The notes beneath the pieces are model-generated. The model was not told where the DNA came from, did no database searches, and was given only the letters and a program-made list of their open reading frames with translations. A DNA stretch of 64,000 nucleotides from Melanocharis versteri. Lineage: Eukaryota > Chordata > Aves > Passeriformes > Melanocharitidae. Shown here in pieces: positions 1 to 12,507 of the stretch (within the stretch, counting starts at the first letter, position 1; each line of letters begins with the position of its first letter). Location of the stretch: the NCBI GenBank assembly GCA_013397845.1, contig VZTG01005435.1, forward strand, positions 124,001-188,000, read 5' to 3'. The position numbers and the translations under genes were made by a program.

Positions 1-2887
1 TCAGCTCTGTGGCTGAACCAAGAAATCCCGTGGGGAAGAGGAAAATTGTTTCAGTGAAACTGGAACAGCGATGTTGGGAGGTTTCAGTGAAGCAAAGTGA
101 TCCTGACCAACCTGGCAGATTTTGGGTTGAGTTGCCCAGCCCTTCCGATGTGGCTGTGCTGCTCTTTGAGGTCAAGACCTCCTCACTGGGGAAGGAACTG
201 ACAACTTCTCTTCTGGAGAATTGCAGAACAAAAATCTTATTTTAAAAATGGTGGTTTAGAACCCTCCCTCTTCTGGCTAAAAATATTTGCTGAATTTGAC
301 CCGAAGCCATGAATTCTTTGTGTCCCTCGAAACTCGTATTTCACTTGTTTGCTTTTGATGAATTTGCTGTTTGTGGAGAAGCCCCCACCCACGCTGCCCA
401 TTCTGTGCAGCTGCAGCTCCGAGCCCTTCCCTGGATCCTTTCTCCCCTGGCCATCACCAGGATGCAGCTCCTTGTCCTCGGACACGCTGTCCCCTCTTCC
501 TGCACCCTCCTGGCCGCTGCCACCCCTGTGTGCCCACCCCTGTGCCCAGGGACACAGCTCCATCCCAGCTCTCCTCTGCCAGCCTGACCCCCCCCAGCAC
601 TTCCTCCAAGCAGGATACCCAAGCCAGGGAATCGAGCATCCCTCAGCAGCAGCAGCAGCAAATCTGTCCTGCAGAGAGCACTTGGCACTGAGGCTTTTGC
701 TCTCTGGCTTCCTCCAGGGCTGGATTTCACCCCACAGTCCCATAGCAGGGAGCCAAAGAAGATTTGTAGGTGGAATAAACCAGTTTCCTTTTATTTGCAT
801 TAACCCAAATCCTTTGGCGTGGCGAAGAATTGTAGGTAGGGATGGATGCCTGGAACAAACGTGTCAGGAATTAGGGAGGGAGAAGAGAATCTGAATTTAG
901 AGAGGAAAAGGAGAGTGAAACACTGAGCAACGCCACGCTGTGTGTGCCCCTGTCCACTGGCAGCTCCTGCAGGACACTGGCTGTGGTGCTGCTGCCTGGC
1001 AAACATCCCAGCTGGGACCTGCCGAGGGAAAATTATCCCCACATCCCTGGGATTTGAGCTGCTTGCCCTGCATTTAGTTCTCTCCCATCTTCAACTTTAC
1101 CCCTAGCAGAAGTGCAGGACTGATGCTCCAGGGAAGCTTTGCTGTGAATTGAAACACGGTCCCAGCCACATCCTCTCCCTTTCTGCACATCTTTGAGCCC
1201 TTGCTGCCCCTCCTGCAGCCAGAGGATCCTCGGATGGATTCACAATCAGTTAATGGGATCAGGATCTGTTAATGCTGCTGCCCTGATCTGCTCTGCTCCT
1301 GCCAGTCTCCCACAGGAGCTTTGACGTGAGGAAGGCAACAGTGCAGCTCCTTCCTGTTGTCCTCGTGGGACAGATTAAATTCGGGTTGTTGCTGTTTTTT
1401 CCTCATCCTTTCCAGAGGTGGCTTGGCTGATGCTGAGGCTCTGCCTGCCCTTGGAGGAAGGGTTCCCTCTGTGTTCCCCAGCAAAGATTTGTCCCCAGAC
1501 CCTTTTCAGCTCCCAGCTTGCTGCCAGCAAAGCGAACTGGTGTGGTTTGCTGTCGAGTGGGAGAGCTGGAGCCACTGGGGGGCAGAGAAAATCCTCTTGG
1601 TGCCCACCTGCCACTCTGTGCGTGCCATCAGCACCCAGAACTGCAGCTGCTCTTCCTCCTTGTGCCCTTGCCTCATTTCCTTCAGTCCTTTAGAATCCCC
1701 GGGTGTGTTCTGCTGCTCCCATGTGGCTCTCGTGCTGTGCCCGCTCCCTGAGCATCCTGATTCCTGCTTCCAGAGCCTCCCCCTCCATCAGGATGCTGTG
1801 CCTGGCCTTGGTTATCACTGAGTTATGAACTGAATGTGCCACAAACCCAGCAGGGGCAGGAGGGCCAGGGTGTTCACTTGAGCAATGGAGATGTCACATT
1901 TGTAGGGAAGTTTGTGTCAGCCAAGCTGGGCCCAGGGGACATGGGAGGCTCTCACAGGGCTGCCACTCGCTCCAGCCTTCGGATGCAGCCAAAACACAGC
2001 AACAAAATCAGGAATAATCGCATGTGCCCTCGTGGCAATAGAGTGGAGAGGGGAAATCACAACTATTTTTAGCTGTGAGCAGCCTGGTTTCCTTAAAATG
2101 CATGTCCCAGATTTTTTATATCTTTCCCGCACCTCCGAGGCCACTTCCCTCCCGAAAAAACAAAAGTCCTGACAGGAAAAGGAATTGTCTTTGGGACCTC
2201 TGCCCTCCTGCAGGAGCTGGGGGACAGCAGGGGTGCCAGGGAGCATCAGGGATGTCAGGGTTGGTTCGGGGATGTTGGCTGAGGGCACTGATCTCCAAGT
2301 TGAGCCACAACCCAGATCTTTGGATTTAGGAGGCTTTTTCCATTTTGGCCAGCTCAATCCGTAAACGTACAGGTTAATTTTAAGATTTTTTTAAAAAGCA
2401 GCTTTTGAAATCTAGCAGAATTTTGCTCCAGAAGATCTTTTGACCTGTCCCTGCAAAAAAATACACGAAGCCGAAATGTTTTGGCAGAAACTGTTTTATT
2501 TTGAAGTTTCAAGTTTTTGCTTTGTTAATTATCGAGCTGCTGCTTGGGATTTTTATGAAATTTGCTGTTTGTCAGAGCAATGAGCACAGACCACAAAACT
2601 GAGTCTTTGAGGAGTGCTCTGCCCCAGCTCTGGGCTGCCCCAGGCAGTGACCACGCGGGGGTTTGGGGACTCCTCTTACTGTATTTGATCCGCAAGATGC
2701 CAGGAATTAGTGACTCCAGCTGTGCCTACAGATGTGTCAGCCCTGTCCCCGCCCCTGCAGCTCTCAGGATTGGAGAAGGGACTGGGTTTAGGGAATTTGT
2801 GCAATCCAAAGAGAGGATTAACTCCTAATCCAATGGATGACATCAGGCCCGGGCATGAGCCACAAATAACCTGGGAGTGCATCAGTG

Positions 2888-3223
2888 GGGGTGTGTCCTT
2901 GTGTGTGTGTGTCCCTGTGTGTGTGTGTCCCTATGTGTGTCCCTATGTGTGTCCCTATGTGTGTCCCTGTGTGTGTGTGTCCCTATGTGTGTCCCTGTGT
3001 GTGTCCCTGTGTGTCCCTGTGTGTCCCTGTGTGTGTGTGTGTGTCCCTGTGTGTCTCTGTGTGTGTCCCTGTGTGTGTGTGTCCCTGTGTGTGTGTGTCC
3101 CTATGTGTGTCCCTGTGTGTGTCCCTGTGTGTGTGTGTCCCTGTGTGTGTGTGTCCCTGTGTGTGTCCCTGTGTGTGTGTGTCCCTGTGTGTGTCCCTGT
3201 GTGTGTCCCTGTGTGTGTCCCTT
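2888..3223 (+). repeat. (GT)n-CCCT minisatellite
   Basis: About 335 bp of variable-length units of the form (GT)n followed by CCCT or CCCTAT. Unit lengths are mostly 8, 10, 14 or 18 bp. It has one strand free of G-to-C symmetry and stays open in several frames, which creates false Cys/Val-rich ORFs. Confidence 0.95.
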
Positions 3224-4000
3224 CAGTGCCATGTGGGCACTGCTGTCACTGTGACCAGAGCTGCTGGCCCCGCTGGGGACAGGGGACAGAGCACAGTCCG
3301 TGCAGGAGCTGTGGGAGCAGCTCTTGGCCGTATCCCCCGTTCCCACTGCCCAAACCTCCCATGGGATGTGCCCCTTGTGCTGCAGTGGCACAGCTGGCAC
3401 AGGGCTGGGCGCTCTGTCCAGCCTGGCAGTGCCCAGGCTGGGAGGAGAGGCTGGGATGGGCTCCTGGAGCTGCTTTATTTTATTTTTTCTAGGCACAGGT
3501 GGGCTCGGTGCTGACCCCAGCCCCTGGCAGCCTGCTCAGGGCTCTGCAGCGAGGGCAGCTGAGCAGCAGCTTGCTGGGGCTGCTGGCTGGAGAGGCAGCG
3601 GTTTGGAAACTTCGGCAAGGGGTTTAGCAGCCCTTTCATGGCAGAAAGAGGGATCCAGCAGAGATCTGCCATCTCCCACCCTTATCTGCTATCGCAGTGA
3701 GCAGGACGCTGGGAGGGGCAGTGGTCAGCACTGTTTGGGACACGGGATCACACCCAAAGAGCCGGCCCTGGACCCCAGCCCCTATCTCACCGCTGCCAGG
3801 CACCTCGAACTCGGCCCCCCGGTGCTGCACAGCGAGGCCTGACCCTCGGGGAGGTTCGGAATGACAAAAATTCCCAGCCCCGGGCCCCAGCAGGCTGATA
3901 ACGCTGGGCTGCAGAGCCTCGGGGGAGGGCGGTGCTGAGGGGGAGCTCAGGTCTGAAACAGGGGAGAACCGGGGGTTTGTTCTAGGACAGAAATACAAAG

Positions 4001-4103
4001 TGCCAGTGCCACACTGCTTCCACACCAGTGCCACACTGATTCCACACCAGTGTCACACTGCTTCCACACCAGTACCACACTGATTCCACACCAGTGTCAC
4101 ACA
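4001..4103 (+). repeat. 22-bp minisatellite with alternating units
   Basis: Four to five copies of a 22-bp unit, CCACACTGCTTCCACACCAG plus two bases. Units alternate CTGC and CTGA, which suggests a 44-bp higher-order dimer. Confidence 0.9.
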
Positions 4104-4891
4104 CTCCAGCCGGCACAGGGAGGTTTTGGGGCAGCTGCTGCCGTTTGGATGTCGGGGGATGCTGGAGTGTGGGAGCAGCCTGCAGAGAGAGGGGGCTGAG
4201 CTCATTTCCTTCCTGTGCTCCGGGCTCTGGTGGCCTCTGTTCGCCCCAGCCCGGGGTGGCCCAGCCCGCCCCGCTCACACGCCCGGTGTCTGAGTTCAGC
4301 CTTCAGTCACTTTTTCTCACCCTGCCGAGCAGCGAACACCGACACCGAGGTCTCACATGCAAATCCCTCGGGGCTGCTGCGAGAGGCGTGAGAGGCACCC
4401 ACACCTCGCCAGTGCTGCCGGGCTTCAACGAGCGCAGGCTGCGAGCCGCCCGCAGCATCCTCAGATGCGGTTTCTTTGATTAACGCTCCAGATTAGGTTC
4501 TAGCCTAACCCCGCGCTGTCCTGTGCTCCTCCTTCCCGCATCCCCGCACAGCCGATGCCCTGTGGCTGTCCCCTGTCCCCAGGCGGTGCGGGGACAGCAG
4601 GGCTGGGCAGAGGGGCCGGGCTGAGGCAGGAGCCGGGGGCTGCCCCTCTCCCAGCTCTGTCCCCACCCCGGGGAAGGAGCGCTCGCAGGCGGGATGAGAA
4701 CATCTCTGACAGGGTTTAAAACCTGCAGGTGTTTGACAGCCCCGGCTCGAGGCTGGGGACACGGGGAGCCGGGGGAGGGGACGCTCCCTCCCACCCGAGC
4801 GGCATCCCCAGGGCTGGGGGTGAAGCCCGGCCGGGTTTTGTTTGTTTTTCCTGCCTCCTGACCCGTGAGCTCACCTGAGGCGGGGCTGGGG

Positions 4892-4947
4892 GTGGCAGTG
4901 TGGCAGTGTGACAGTGTGGCAGTGTGACAGTGCGGCAGTGTGACAGT
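4892..4947 (+). repeat. 8-bp tandem repeat, seven copies
   Basis: Seven direct copies of GTGRCAGT (one with GCGGCAGT). Confidence 0.9.
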
Positions 4948-7900
4948 CCCCTCCCAGCGGAAGGCCGGGAGTGCTGCTGCTGTCCCCGCACAATGGGGAC
5001 AGATGCGGGAGGAAGTGATTTGTCTGCCCGGGACAGGGACACTCGCAGATGTCCCGCTTCCCCAGCTGATAGCGTTACCACGGATCAGATCTCTGGCCGC
5101 CAACTCCTTCCTGGTTAAACAGCACAGCTTTTTCTTTTTGTTTCTTTTTTTTATTTTATTTTTTCTCCCGCTCTCTAAGGTGCAACTTATGATTCATTTA
5201 AGATGTCCTGCCAGGATATTTCAGCTGGTGTGCGATCTCCATTCTGTGGCTGTGCATGGAGCACAGAGGCAGCAACGGTGCTTATTTTGTTATAGCTCAA
5301 AAAAAAATTTAAAAAAGAGCAAGATGCAAAGTACAGCTGTGAGGAGGTGACAAGGACACAATGCTTGGCAGCCGAGCTGCTCTCATCCCTCGTGAATGGA
5401 GGTGTCTGTGCATTTCCCTTCACACTTAAAATAGAAATACATCAATTGTCACTGGTTGTTTGTACCAGAGCACCTGCCTGGTCTGAGTTCTGCAAACTCC
5501 TTCTGCTCCTCTCCCTGTGTCCAGCAGCCTGGGCACGGGGCAGAGTGGGGAGGGAGCTGGGGAGCACAAGCCATGCATGGGTTTGGAGTTTAAGCTCTGA
5601 AATTGTTCATCGGAGGCTGATGCTGCTCTGGAGGCAGTGGGAGAAGCCAAAGTCCTTGAGCAGCCTCTGCTGTGGCACAGGGACACGATGGACAGGAGAG
5701 GGGCTGGGTGGCACCACAGGGCTTTGCTCTGTGCATCCTTCTGGGCTGCCTGGGGACAGGCAGGATGTCTGTCCCATTCCAGAGCGTTTCCTCCAGGCTG
5801 CTGCTGCTCTGCCCCAAGTCCATCACCCCAAAAGCTGAATTTCTCCTGCTGTGCTTTCCTTGTTTGACAGAGCTCAGGGGCAGCAGGGCTGGGGGAGCTC
5901 CCCGGGGTGCAGCAGGGGCTGGTGGGCAGATGCCAGGGACGTGCAGGACATGACTCAGTTCCTGCCCCTGGGAGCCAAACGCCTGCCCGGGAGAGGCCGG
6001 GCTGGCAGCGCGTCCTGCTCTGTGCCAGCCGTGCTCAGCACCAGCCTGGGCCACTTGGCTGCTTCCCAGTGCCAGGAAATGGCAGCAGAAATGCAAAAAA
6101 CCCCAGCCCCAGCCACCCTACCAACAGAGCCTGGAGAACACGGCGAGCCTCCCTAACAGAACTCGCTCTATTGGTGTTTGCTGTGATGCTCTCCCAGGAA
6201 AACTCTGGATTTTGGAGGGGCCACGGGGATGCCTGCTGTGGGGAGGCCACCAGGAGCAGGGGACACTGGTCCAGCCCCAGTGGAGCCCTGGCTGGAGCCT
6301 TTGTGGCCCATCTGGGTGAGGGGACAGCAGGGACAGCCCCAGCTGAGCTCTCTCTGGGGCACTTGTCCTCCTGCAGTGACATCGGTGGCCAGTGCACAGC
6401 TCCATCCACCAGGACAGGAACATGACACCCCACGATGGCAGCGGGGCTCCCACGTGTCCATTGTGGGGGCACGGGGTGGGAGCTGGGATAATTGAAGCTT
6501 TCATGGTGATTGTACCAGTGAAGAGACTTCGCCTGGCGGTGTAAAAGGAACTAACGCATTGCCAGGTTATTTAAGCCCAATAAATCATTTTAAAATATTC
6601 AGCTGTTATTTACATTAAAGCAACATTTGATGCCTCCAGGCAGAAGCGTAGAGGTGATTCAATATTTGTTATACATTAGTTGAGCAGACTTAGGAGAGTA
6701 AATTTACTTTAACAGGTTTTCTTTTGCCTAATAATATTAAGCTTAAAAGAGAATGAAGGAGGGGTTTCCTGGAGAATTCTGAGCTGTGAAAATCTGTTGG
6801 TTCTTCACTGTCTGACCCTGTTTTATAGAGCTTAGGGAAGAACTTGTGAGACTCCTCAGACCTGGATCTGGTGACAGTCATTCATTTCTTTTTTTAAGCA
6901 TGTGATTAACTTGTATTGACTTAAGGTCAATACAGGCAGAGTCCCACCAAGTGAGTGTATTAATGTAATTACAAGGTAATTAATGAACAATTCTAGGAGA
7001 TCAGGCTATTCCCAATTTCGCCTTGGGCTCTTCTGGCTGCCCACAGCAACGACCACAACCAGCACCTGCCATCAGCTGAAAGGAGAGATGGGGGGAGGGA
7101 TTTACCATGCAAATTCTGAGGAAATTAAGAGCTAATCTGAGGAGGGCAGTTGTTCCCTGTGAACAACCATCCCCACCTCTTCCCTGGGCCCCCAGCCCTC
7201 CCCATGGCTCAGCTCTGGCTCTTGCAGACTGGGAGCCCAGAATGTTTTTACATCTTCTCTCAGCAGATATAAAAATGCACGTGCCACGATCCCAGCTGCA
7301 GCTCCACTGGGAGCGCTGGGAAGAGCGAGCAGCTCTAAAATAAACAGCCCACCAGTACAGCCACTGGAACATTAAGTGGCCTCTTGACTGGTTTTATAAA
7401 CCTTCAAGCCAAGCCTTATCTTTGCAGAAGAGTTCAGGAGAAGAGCAGCTGGAAGAAGCCTTGTTTGGGGCCAAATGTTTCCAGCAAGAGGCAGCGCTGA
7501 ATGTCACCAGCCTGGGAGCTCAGCGTGGCCACAGCAGCTCCTCCTGCTCCTGAGCACACAAAACCCTCCACTCCTTCAGTTTCTGCTTCTGAGCAATGGG
7601 CCCTTCGGCATTTTCCAGTCTCCCCATGGGAGTTTTGGGGATGGAGCACCTGCAGAGATCCTCTGAGCTCGTCAAGCACGAGCCACGGAGCCGCAGTTTT
7701 CCCTTTCCAGTGCAGAGCTGAGGGGCAGCAGCAGCTCCTGGTGCCTCTGCAGCACTGACTGAACTTGGCCAGGGCTGTAGCTCAAGACTCAGACTTTGCC
7801 AAGAGATCGGATTTCTGTCAACTTGCTCAAATCTCGATTATTTCAGATTCCACAAGCCCAGACCAGCTCCAGCTTCTGAAAACTTAGTGCAGGGTCTCAA

Positions 7901-9186
7901 AAGCAACACCGATGCCCTGTTTGAGGGCTTCTAATCTTCTGAAGTATTGTAACTTATTAATAATGAGAGAAAAATGCAGGAGAAACCCCTCAGTGGCTGG
8001 ATCTACCCTTCAGACACCAAGCCATGGACTGTGCCCACAATTCAGCAGCGCCTAGATGTGGCTGCTGCTCCTGCATCCTCCCAGCCAGCCCGGCTCATGC
8101 CTGAGGAAGGAGCTGAGGGCTCCCCCAGCCCCTCTTTGCCCCCCAGTTGGCACTGTCAGACCCCCACTGTTCCCCCGTCCTTGCAGGAGGACCAGGAGGC
8201 TCAGCTCCCAGTGCAGTGCAGTGATTCACAGGCACAGCTGCAGTTCTGTGGGAATAAAACCTTCCCCTGCCTCACGGGCCGGAAGAAAATCAGAACAAAC
8301 GTTCTTATGAAAGGAGGAGCAGGGCAGCCAAGCCAGAGTAAACAAGCACTGAGAGAAGGGTGTGGGGAGGAGGGGACGTGTGTCAGCCAGCAGACTCTGA
8401 CTGGCTGTGGACACGACAGGAATGGGTTTCTCATGTTGTCTTCTGGCACTTGCTGGTTCTTCCTCTCTCCAGACAGGGATCCGACCGATGATTTGATTTT
8501 GGCATCTGCTCTGGTTGCTCCCAAACCAGACTTATGACTTTTGCTGCTTTAGGTTCCAGCTCTGCTCTCTCTGTGTCTCTGAGCATCTGAGGGCTGGAGG
8601 GGCCACGAAGGGACTCAGTGGGGTGAGGAAGGTGAGGGGCAGCACAAGGCTCAGCACTGCACCAGCTCATCCCTGGGCCACAGCAGAGCTTCCTCACAAC
8701 CCCTGTGGGATTGCAAGGTAGAACTGAGCACCAGCACTGCCCCAGCTGGACGGGGTCAGCCCAGGAATGGGCCCAGCAGCTGCCCCAGCGTGCCCAGCAG
8801 TGGCTGCTCAGAGCCAGAGAGAGCATCAGCCACAGGGAGCCTCCCTGTCCGTGCCCTGCTGGCAGCTGCTGGGTTAGGATCGACAATGATAAAGCCTTCT
8901 TTAAGACTCCAAGTCCTTTCCCTCCCCGTGCAGGGGGTTTGTGGGCTGGGGCAGTGCCTGGCGCCTCTCAGGAATAGTAAATGAGTCACGGCCCCAAATC
9001 ACGGTGTGTGGGTGGAGAGCACAGGTGAGAGTTTTCCCCCTCGGGTGATCACAGAGGTGAGGCCCCCGCGTGGGTGTGGGTGTGGCTTTTGTCTCATTAA
9101 CCAAAACACCAATGGCCTGAACTGCAGGGAAGCCACCAGTGCTCATTTCTGTAACATTTACTGTGGTTTTGCCCCGGGGGCTGCAG

Positions 9187-9880
9187 GTACAACAGCCTGG
9201 TGACCGGCAAGCGGGCGAGGGGACTCATCGCCGTGCTGTGGCTCCTGTCCTTCGGGATTGGACTGACCCCACTGATGGGCTGGAACAAAGCCATGAGTGG
9301 CTGTCCCAACGCCACCAACGAGACAGGGCCCGAGCCTGGGCCAGAGAACCAGGGCTGCTTCATCTCGTGCCTCTTTGAGAACGTGGTGACCATGAGCTAC
9401 ATGGTCTACTTCAACTTCTTCGGCTGCGTGCTGCTCCCGCTCGTCATCATGCTGGGGATCTACGTCAAGATATTCATGGTGGCCTGCAAGCAGCTGCACC
9501 AGATGGAGCTGATGGGCAACTCCAGGACCACCCTGCAGAAGGAGGTCCATGCAGCCAAGTCTCTGGCCATCATCGTGGGGCTTTTTGCCTTCTGCTGGCT
9601 GCCCCTGCATATCTTGAACTGCATCACGCACTTCCACGAGGACTTCTCCAGATCCAAGCCCGAGTGGGTGATGTACGTGGCCATCATCCTCTCCCACGCC
9701 AACTCTGTCATCAACCCCATCATCTACGCCTACAGGATCCGGGATTTCCGCTGCACCTTCCGCAAGATCCTCTCCAAGATCCTCTGCAAGGCTGACGACT
9801 TCCCCAAGTGCCCCTCAGACAACAACCAGCACCTGACTGCCATCAACATCAGCTCCCCCGTGGCCTCGGTGACCGTATGA
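9187..9880 (+). CDS. ADORA2B: Adenosine receptor A2B, last coding exon
   Basis: This is the C-terminal 230 residues or so of a G-protein-coupled adenosine receptor, which couples to Gs and raises cAMP at the plasma membrane. The exon follows a CAG acceptor and begins with the last base of an Arg codon, then YNSLVTGKRARG of the second intracellular loop. It covers TM4 (LIAVLWLLSFGIGL), an extracellular loop with two N-glycosylation sequons (NAT, NET) and the CLFENVV motif whose Phe/Glu contact ligand. TM5, a third loop with RTTLQKEVHAAK, TM6 with CWLP and the ligand-binding Asn in LNC, and TM7 with SHANS and NPIIY follow. The tail ends SVTV, a possible class II PDZ ligand, followed by TGA at 9878-9880. 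The closest family member by loop and TM sequence is A2B rather than A1, A2A or A3. TM1-3 and the DRY motif are outside the window. Confidence 0.96.
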
Positions 9881-10110
9881 CCCTGCCCTGCTGCCCCTGG
9901 ATGTCCAGCCCGGCCCTGGCACTGCCCTTCCCCGTGTGAGCAGTCCCAGGAGTGCTCAGAGATGACCACTATGCAGTTGTGCAGCTGTATTTTTATTTTT
10001 ATTTTTGTAATTGATGTCGTGCCTCGTGGAGGAGTTACCTGAGTGGGGACACTGAGTGCAGCTCGCCCTCCTCTGTAGCCCCAGGGGGTGTGAGAGCTGT
10101 GATCCTGCCG

Positions 10111-10140
10111 TGTTTCCTTTCCAGGTGTTTCCTTTCCAGG
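10111..10140 (+). repeat. 15-bp perfect tandem duplication
   Basis: TGTTTCCTTTCCAGG occurs twice in direct repeat in the ADORA2B 3'UTR. Confidence 0.85.
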
Positions 10141-10217
10141 TTGGACACTGACTGGGGAACACTCACCTGCTGGGGGGGTGTTTCCCCAGTTGTGCTGCTC
10201 ATGTCAAGTCATAGGAT

Positions 10218-10262
10218 CTTTATTTTAATTATTATTATTATTATTATTTTTTATTATTTTGA
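10218..10262 (+). repeat. (ATT)n-type microsatellite
   Basis: An imperfect ATT trinucleotide run in the ADORA2B 3'UTR, ending in T-rich sequence. Confidence 0.85.
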
Positions 10263-11937
10263 TTCATTTAGGAGTAGTAATTTTGTGTCTGTTTTTTGAG
10301 TTGTTCTCCAAGTCCATACTTGACAGCACTTTGGTAATACCCTAATTATTCCATCAATTGTTTGATGCAGCTTGTATTCTCTGATGGGAAAAAGTCTTAC
10401 TTAGCCCAGTTGCTGGTGTGAAACTGAATCTGTGTTCCAGGCACTGAGGGGAGGGACCGTGAGGATGGGAAAACCAGGTCAGAACTGGCCAGTCCAGCAT
10501 GGAAACCCCAGTTACTGCAAGATTTGAGAAAAGACTTGACCAAGGCTTTAGAGCAGAGGTTTTATTGCCTTTAAATCACTTTAGTCCCCAGGATTGTGCA
10601 GCCCAGTGCTCCAGGTTTGCTTCCAGATCTGTTTCCAGCTATCAAAATGCAGGAGGCAGAAGTGCCCCCATGGTCTTGGCTCGTCTGAACCAGAGCCACC
10701 CAGGCCAGTGTCACTCTGCCTTGGTGACACGAGCTCTACAATTCAGTTTTTGCTCCCAGGTCAAAACTTGCCAGCCTTGCAGAGCTTCCCCAAACGCAGG
10801 TTTTAGCTGTGGGAGCTGGATGCTGCAGCTCACCTGACTCCTAAAGCTTGGTCTGGCTGGGGCTCCCCTGCAGCCCTGTAACTCCCAGAAGCTGTGAATG
10901 CTATTTTTTTTCCCTAATAGTAACTTTTATATTTTTATCCCTGGAAAATTGTACTTGAATCACATAGAAATCAACTTTCTATTTTTTTTAACTCTGTTGC
11001 ACTAAAAGGGGGGCAATACAAGACCTCAAGAGTTTAATTTCTCTGGCATACATAATGACAAATACGGTGTAAAATCAGTCAAAAAGCTGAAGAAATCTTG
11101 TTCCTGCAGCACCTGCTCTGCCAGCTGGCAAGAGCTGCAGGCAGCAGCTGCAGGAATGACCCTGAGCCCACCATGCAGAGGGAATGGTTCCCTGGGAGGG
11201 CTGGATTCCACTGCCATTGCAGCAGCTCAGCCCCAGCCCTGGGTGAAATCACCGGCGAGCTCTGAATGGGTTTGTACGATGTTTATGCAATGTCCAAATT
11301 TAGCCACAGCTCAGTGTCTCACATGTGCATTTCCAGCAAGAGTCTGAGCAGTTCAAGCCACTGTCCCAAGTGCTTCTCCTTGACCAGCCCCATTCAGCTT
11401 TGCTGCATCTGCCTTGGTCAGGGGCCAGCTGACACAGGGGCCACCTCCTGCCATTTGGGCAGGGCCTGGCTCTCTCCTCCCTTCATTCCTTCCCTTCTGT
11501 GTTATCTTTGGCCCTGTTCCTCCTGTTAATCACGGCTGGAAACGAGCAGGGTTTCACCTGCAGCTCTGGCAGCGTTGCCAAGTGGTTGCAAGCCACATTT
11601 ATCCTCCCAACAAAGGATGGAATCTCTGCCTTTGTCTGCCTGAAACTGACCCAAACTCTCACAGCAGCAACAGAGTGAAGCTCTCAGTGCTGTGACACCA
11701 AGAGGGAAGGTCCCAGAACACTTGTCCACATGTGAGAGCTCCCAGTGCAGCCCAGCATCCACCACTGCTCCCTCCCTCCCTCAGGCCTCTCCTGAGCCAC
11801 AATTCCTGCAGACGGATGTGGAGCATCCTCAGCCCAGCTGTGTCTTTGGGCTGTCTGGCATTAACTCTGGCCCAGCTCGTGGTCACTGGGCACAGGAGGT
11901 GCTTTTATGGATCTGAGCCAAAGACATTTCAAGGCAA

Positions 11938-11974
11938 AATAAAAATAGGACACCTCCCTTGCCCCCTCAATAAA
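11938..11974 (+). terminator. ADORA2B: Candidate polyadenylation signals for ADORA2B
   Basis: There are two AATAAA hexamers, 11938-11943 and 11969-11974, 31 bp apart on the plus strand. They are the first canonical hexamers I found after the ADORA2B stop. A further AATAAA is at 12604-12609. Which one is used cannot be told from sequence. Confidence 0.4.
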
Positions 11975-11990
11975 AAGCTCTGAAGGTTTC

Positions 11991-12501
11991 TATAAAAATG
12001 TGAAGCAAAAACAGCAGAGGAACTTTCTGTAGCGAGTGCAGCTGTGGCCATTCAGCTGTCACTGCTCACTGCTCTGGTGGACACGGATGGATGTGTTCTC
12101 CTCATGATTTTGTATCTGCAGCAACTGTTATCTACATACAAAATACTTCATTTACCACCCACACCACCTGGCCCAGCCTGTGCCCCATCATTTCTCGTGG
12201 TGCAGCACCAGAGGCCACGCTGCCCTCAGGGAGGACAGAGCACAGGCAGGGAATCACAGCTGCAAGGAGCTGGGGCCCAGGACAGGGAAGCAGCCTTGAG
12301 GGGGTCAGTGTGGCTGAAAATGGTCAGTTTAAGGCACAGCAACCACGCTGATGCTTCCACAGATCCTGTTCCAGTGGAAGCACAGAGCTGTCACCAGGCT
12401 CAGGATGCTGGGGGGTCCCTGCCCTAGTCCCTGGACCAGGTTGGCCACTGATGAATCAGGAATGGCTCTGAGCTGCCACCTGCAAAGAGCCACAGCAGCT
12501 C
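11991..12501. other. Intergenic, between convergent ADORA2B and ZSWIM7
   Basis: The two genes are tail-to-tail here. No gene, repeat family or RNA is recognised in this stretch. Its boundaries depend on the two predicted poly(A) sites. Confidence 0.4.
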
Positions 12502-12507
12502 TTTAAT
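12502..12507 (-). terminator. ZSWIM7: Candidate polyadenylation signal for ZSWIM7
   Basis: TTTAAT on the plus strand reads ATTAAA on the minus strand, about 275 nt past the ZSWIM7 stop. It is the best hexamer I found in the expected interval, because no minus-strand AATAAA occurs nearby. Confidence 0.35.

Larger units (their letters stand above)
1..9186 (+). other. ADORA2B: ADORA2B intron 1 (3' part)
   Basis: No coding exon is recognisable here. The receptor's first exon (TM1 to the DRY region) is absent, so it lies upstream of the window. The stretch ends in a standard CAG acceptor at 9184-9186. It is GC-rich, apart from an AT-rich island at about 6560-6990, and carries three tandem repeats listed separately. 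Many long open frames occur on both strands, but they show no family resemblance and fit the low stop density of GC-rich DNA. The intron assignment is inferred from the known two-exon structure of adenosine receptor genes. Confidence 0.8.
9881..11990 (+). other. ADORA2B: ADORA2B 3'UTR (extent approximate)
   Basis: Non-coding sequence downstream of the receptor stop. It contains U-rich stretches at 9986-10010 and 10218-10262, a 15-bp tandem duplication at 10111-10140, and canonical AATAAA hexamers at 11938-11943 and 11969-11974. The end is a guess placed just after the second hexamer. A shorter transcript using a non-canonical signal is possible. Confidence 0.4.

Noticed and set aside
237..800. 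187-codon minus-strand ORF
   Set aside because: It lies in GC-rich intron sequence, overlaps ORFs in other frames, and has low-complexity content with no recognisable domain or splice context.
2710..3514. Long Cys/Val-rich open frames on the plus strand (up to 260 codons)
   Set aside because: They are produced by the (GT)n-CCCT minisatellite, which stays open in several frames and has no protein-family resemblance.
4001..4947. Regularly spaced repeats as a CRISPR array
   Set aside because: The units are directly tandem with no unique spacers, and the DNA is from a vertebrate.
7974..8537. 187-codon plus-strand ORF upstream of the ADORA2B exon
   Set aside because: No homology is recognised and the composition matches the surrounding intron. 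Adenosine receptors have no exon of this kind.
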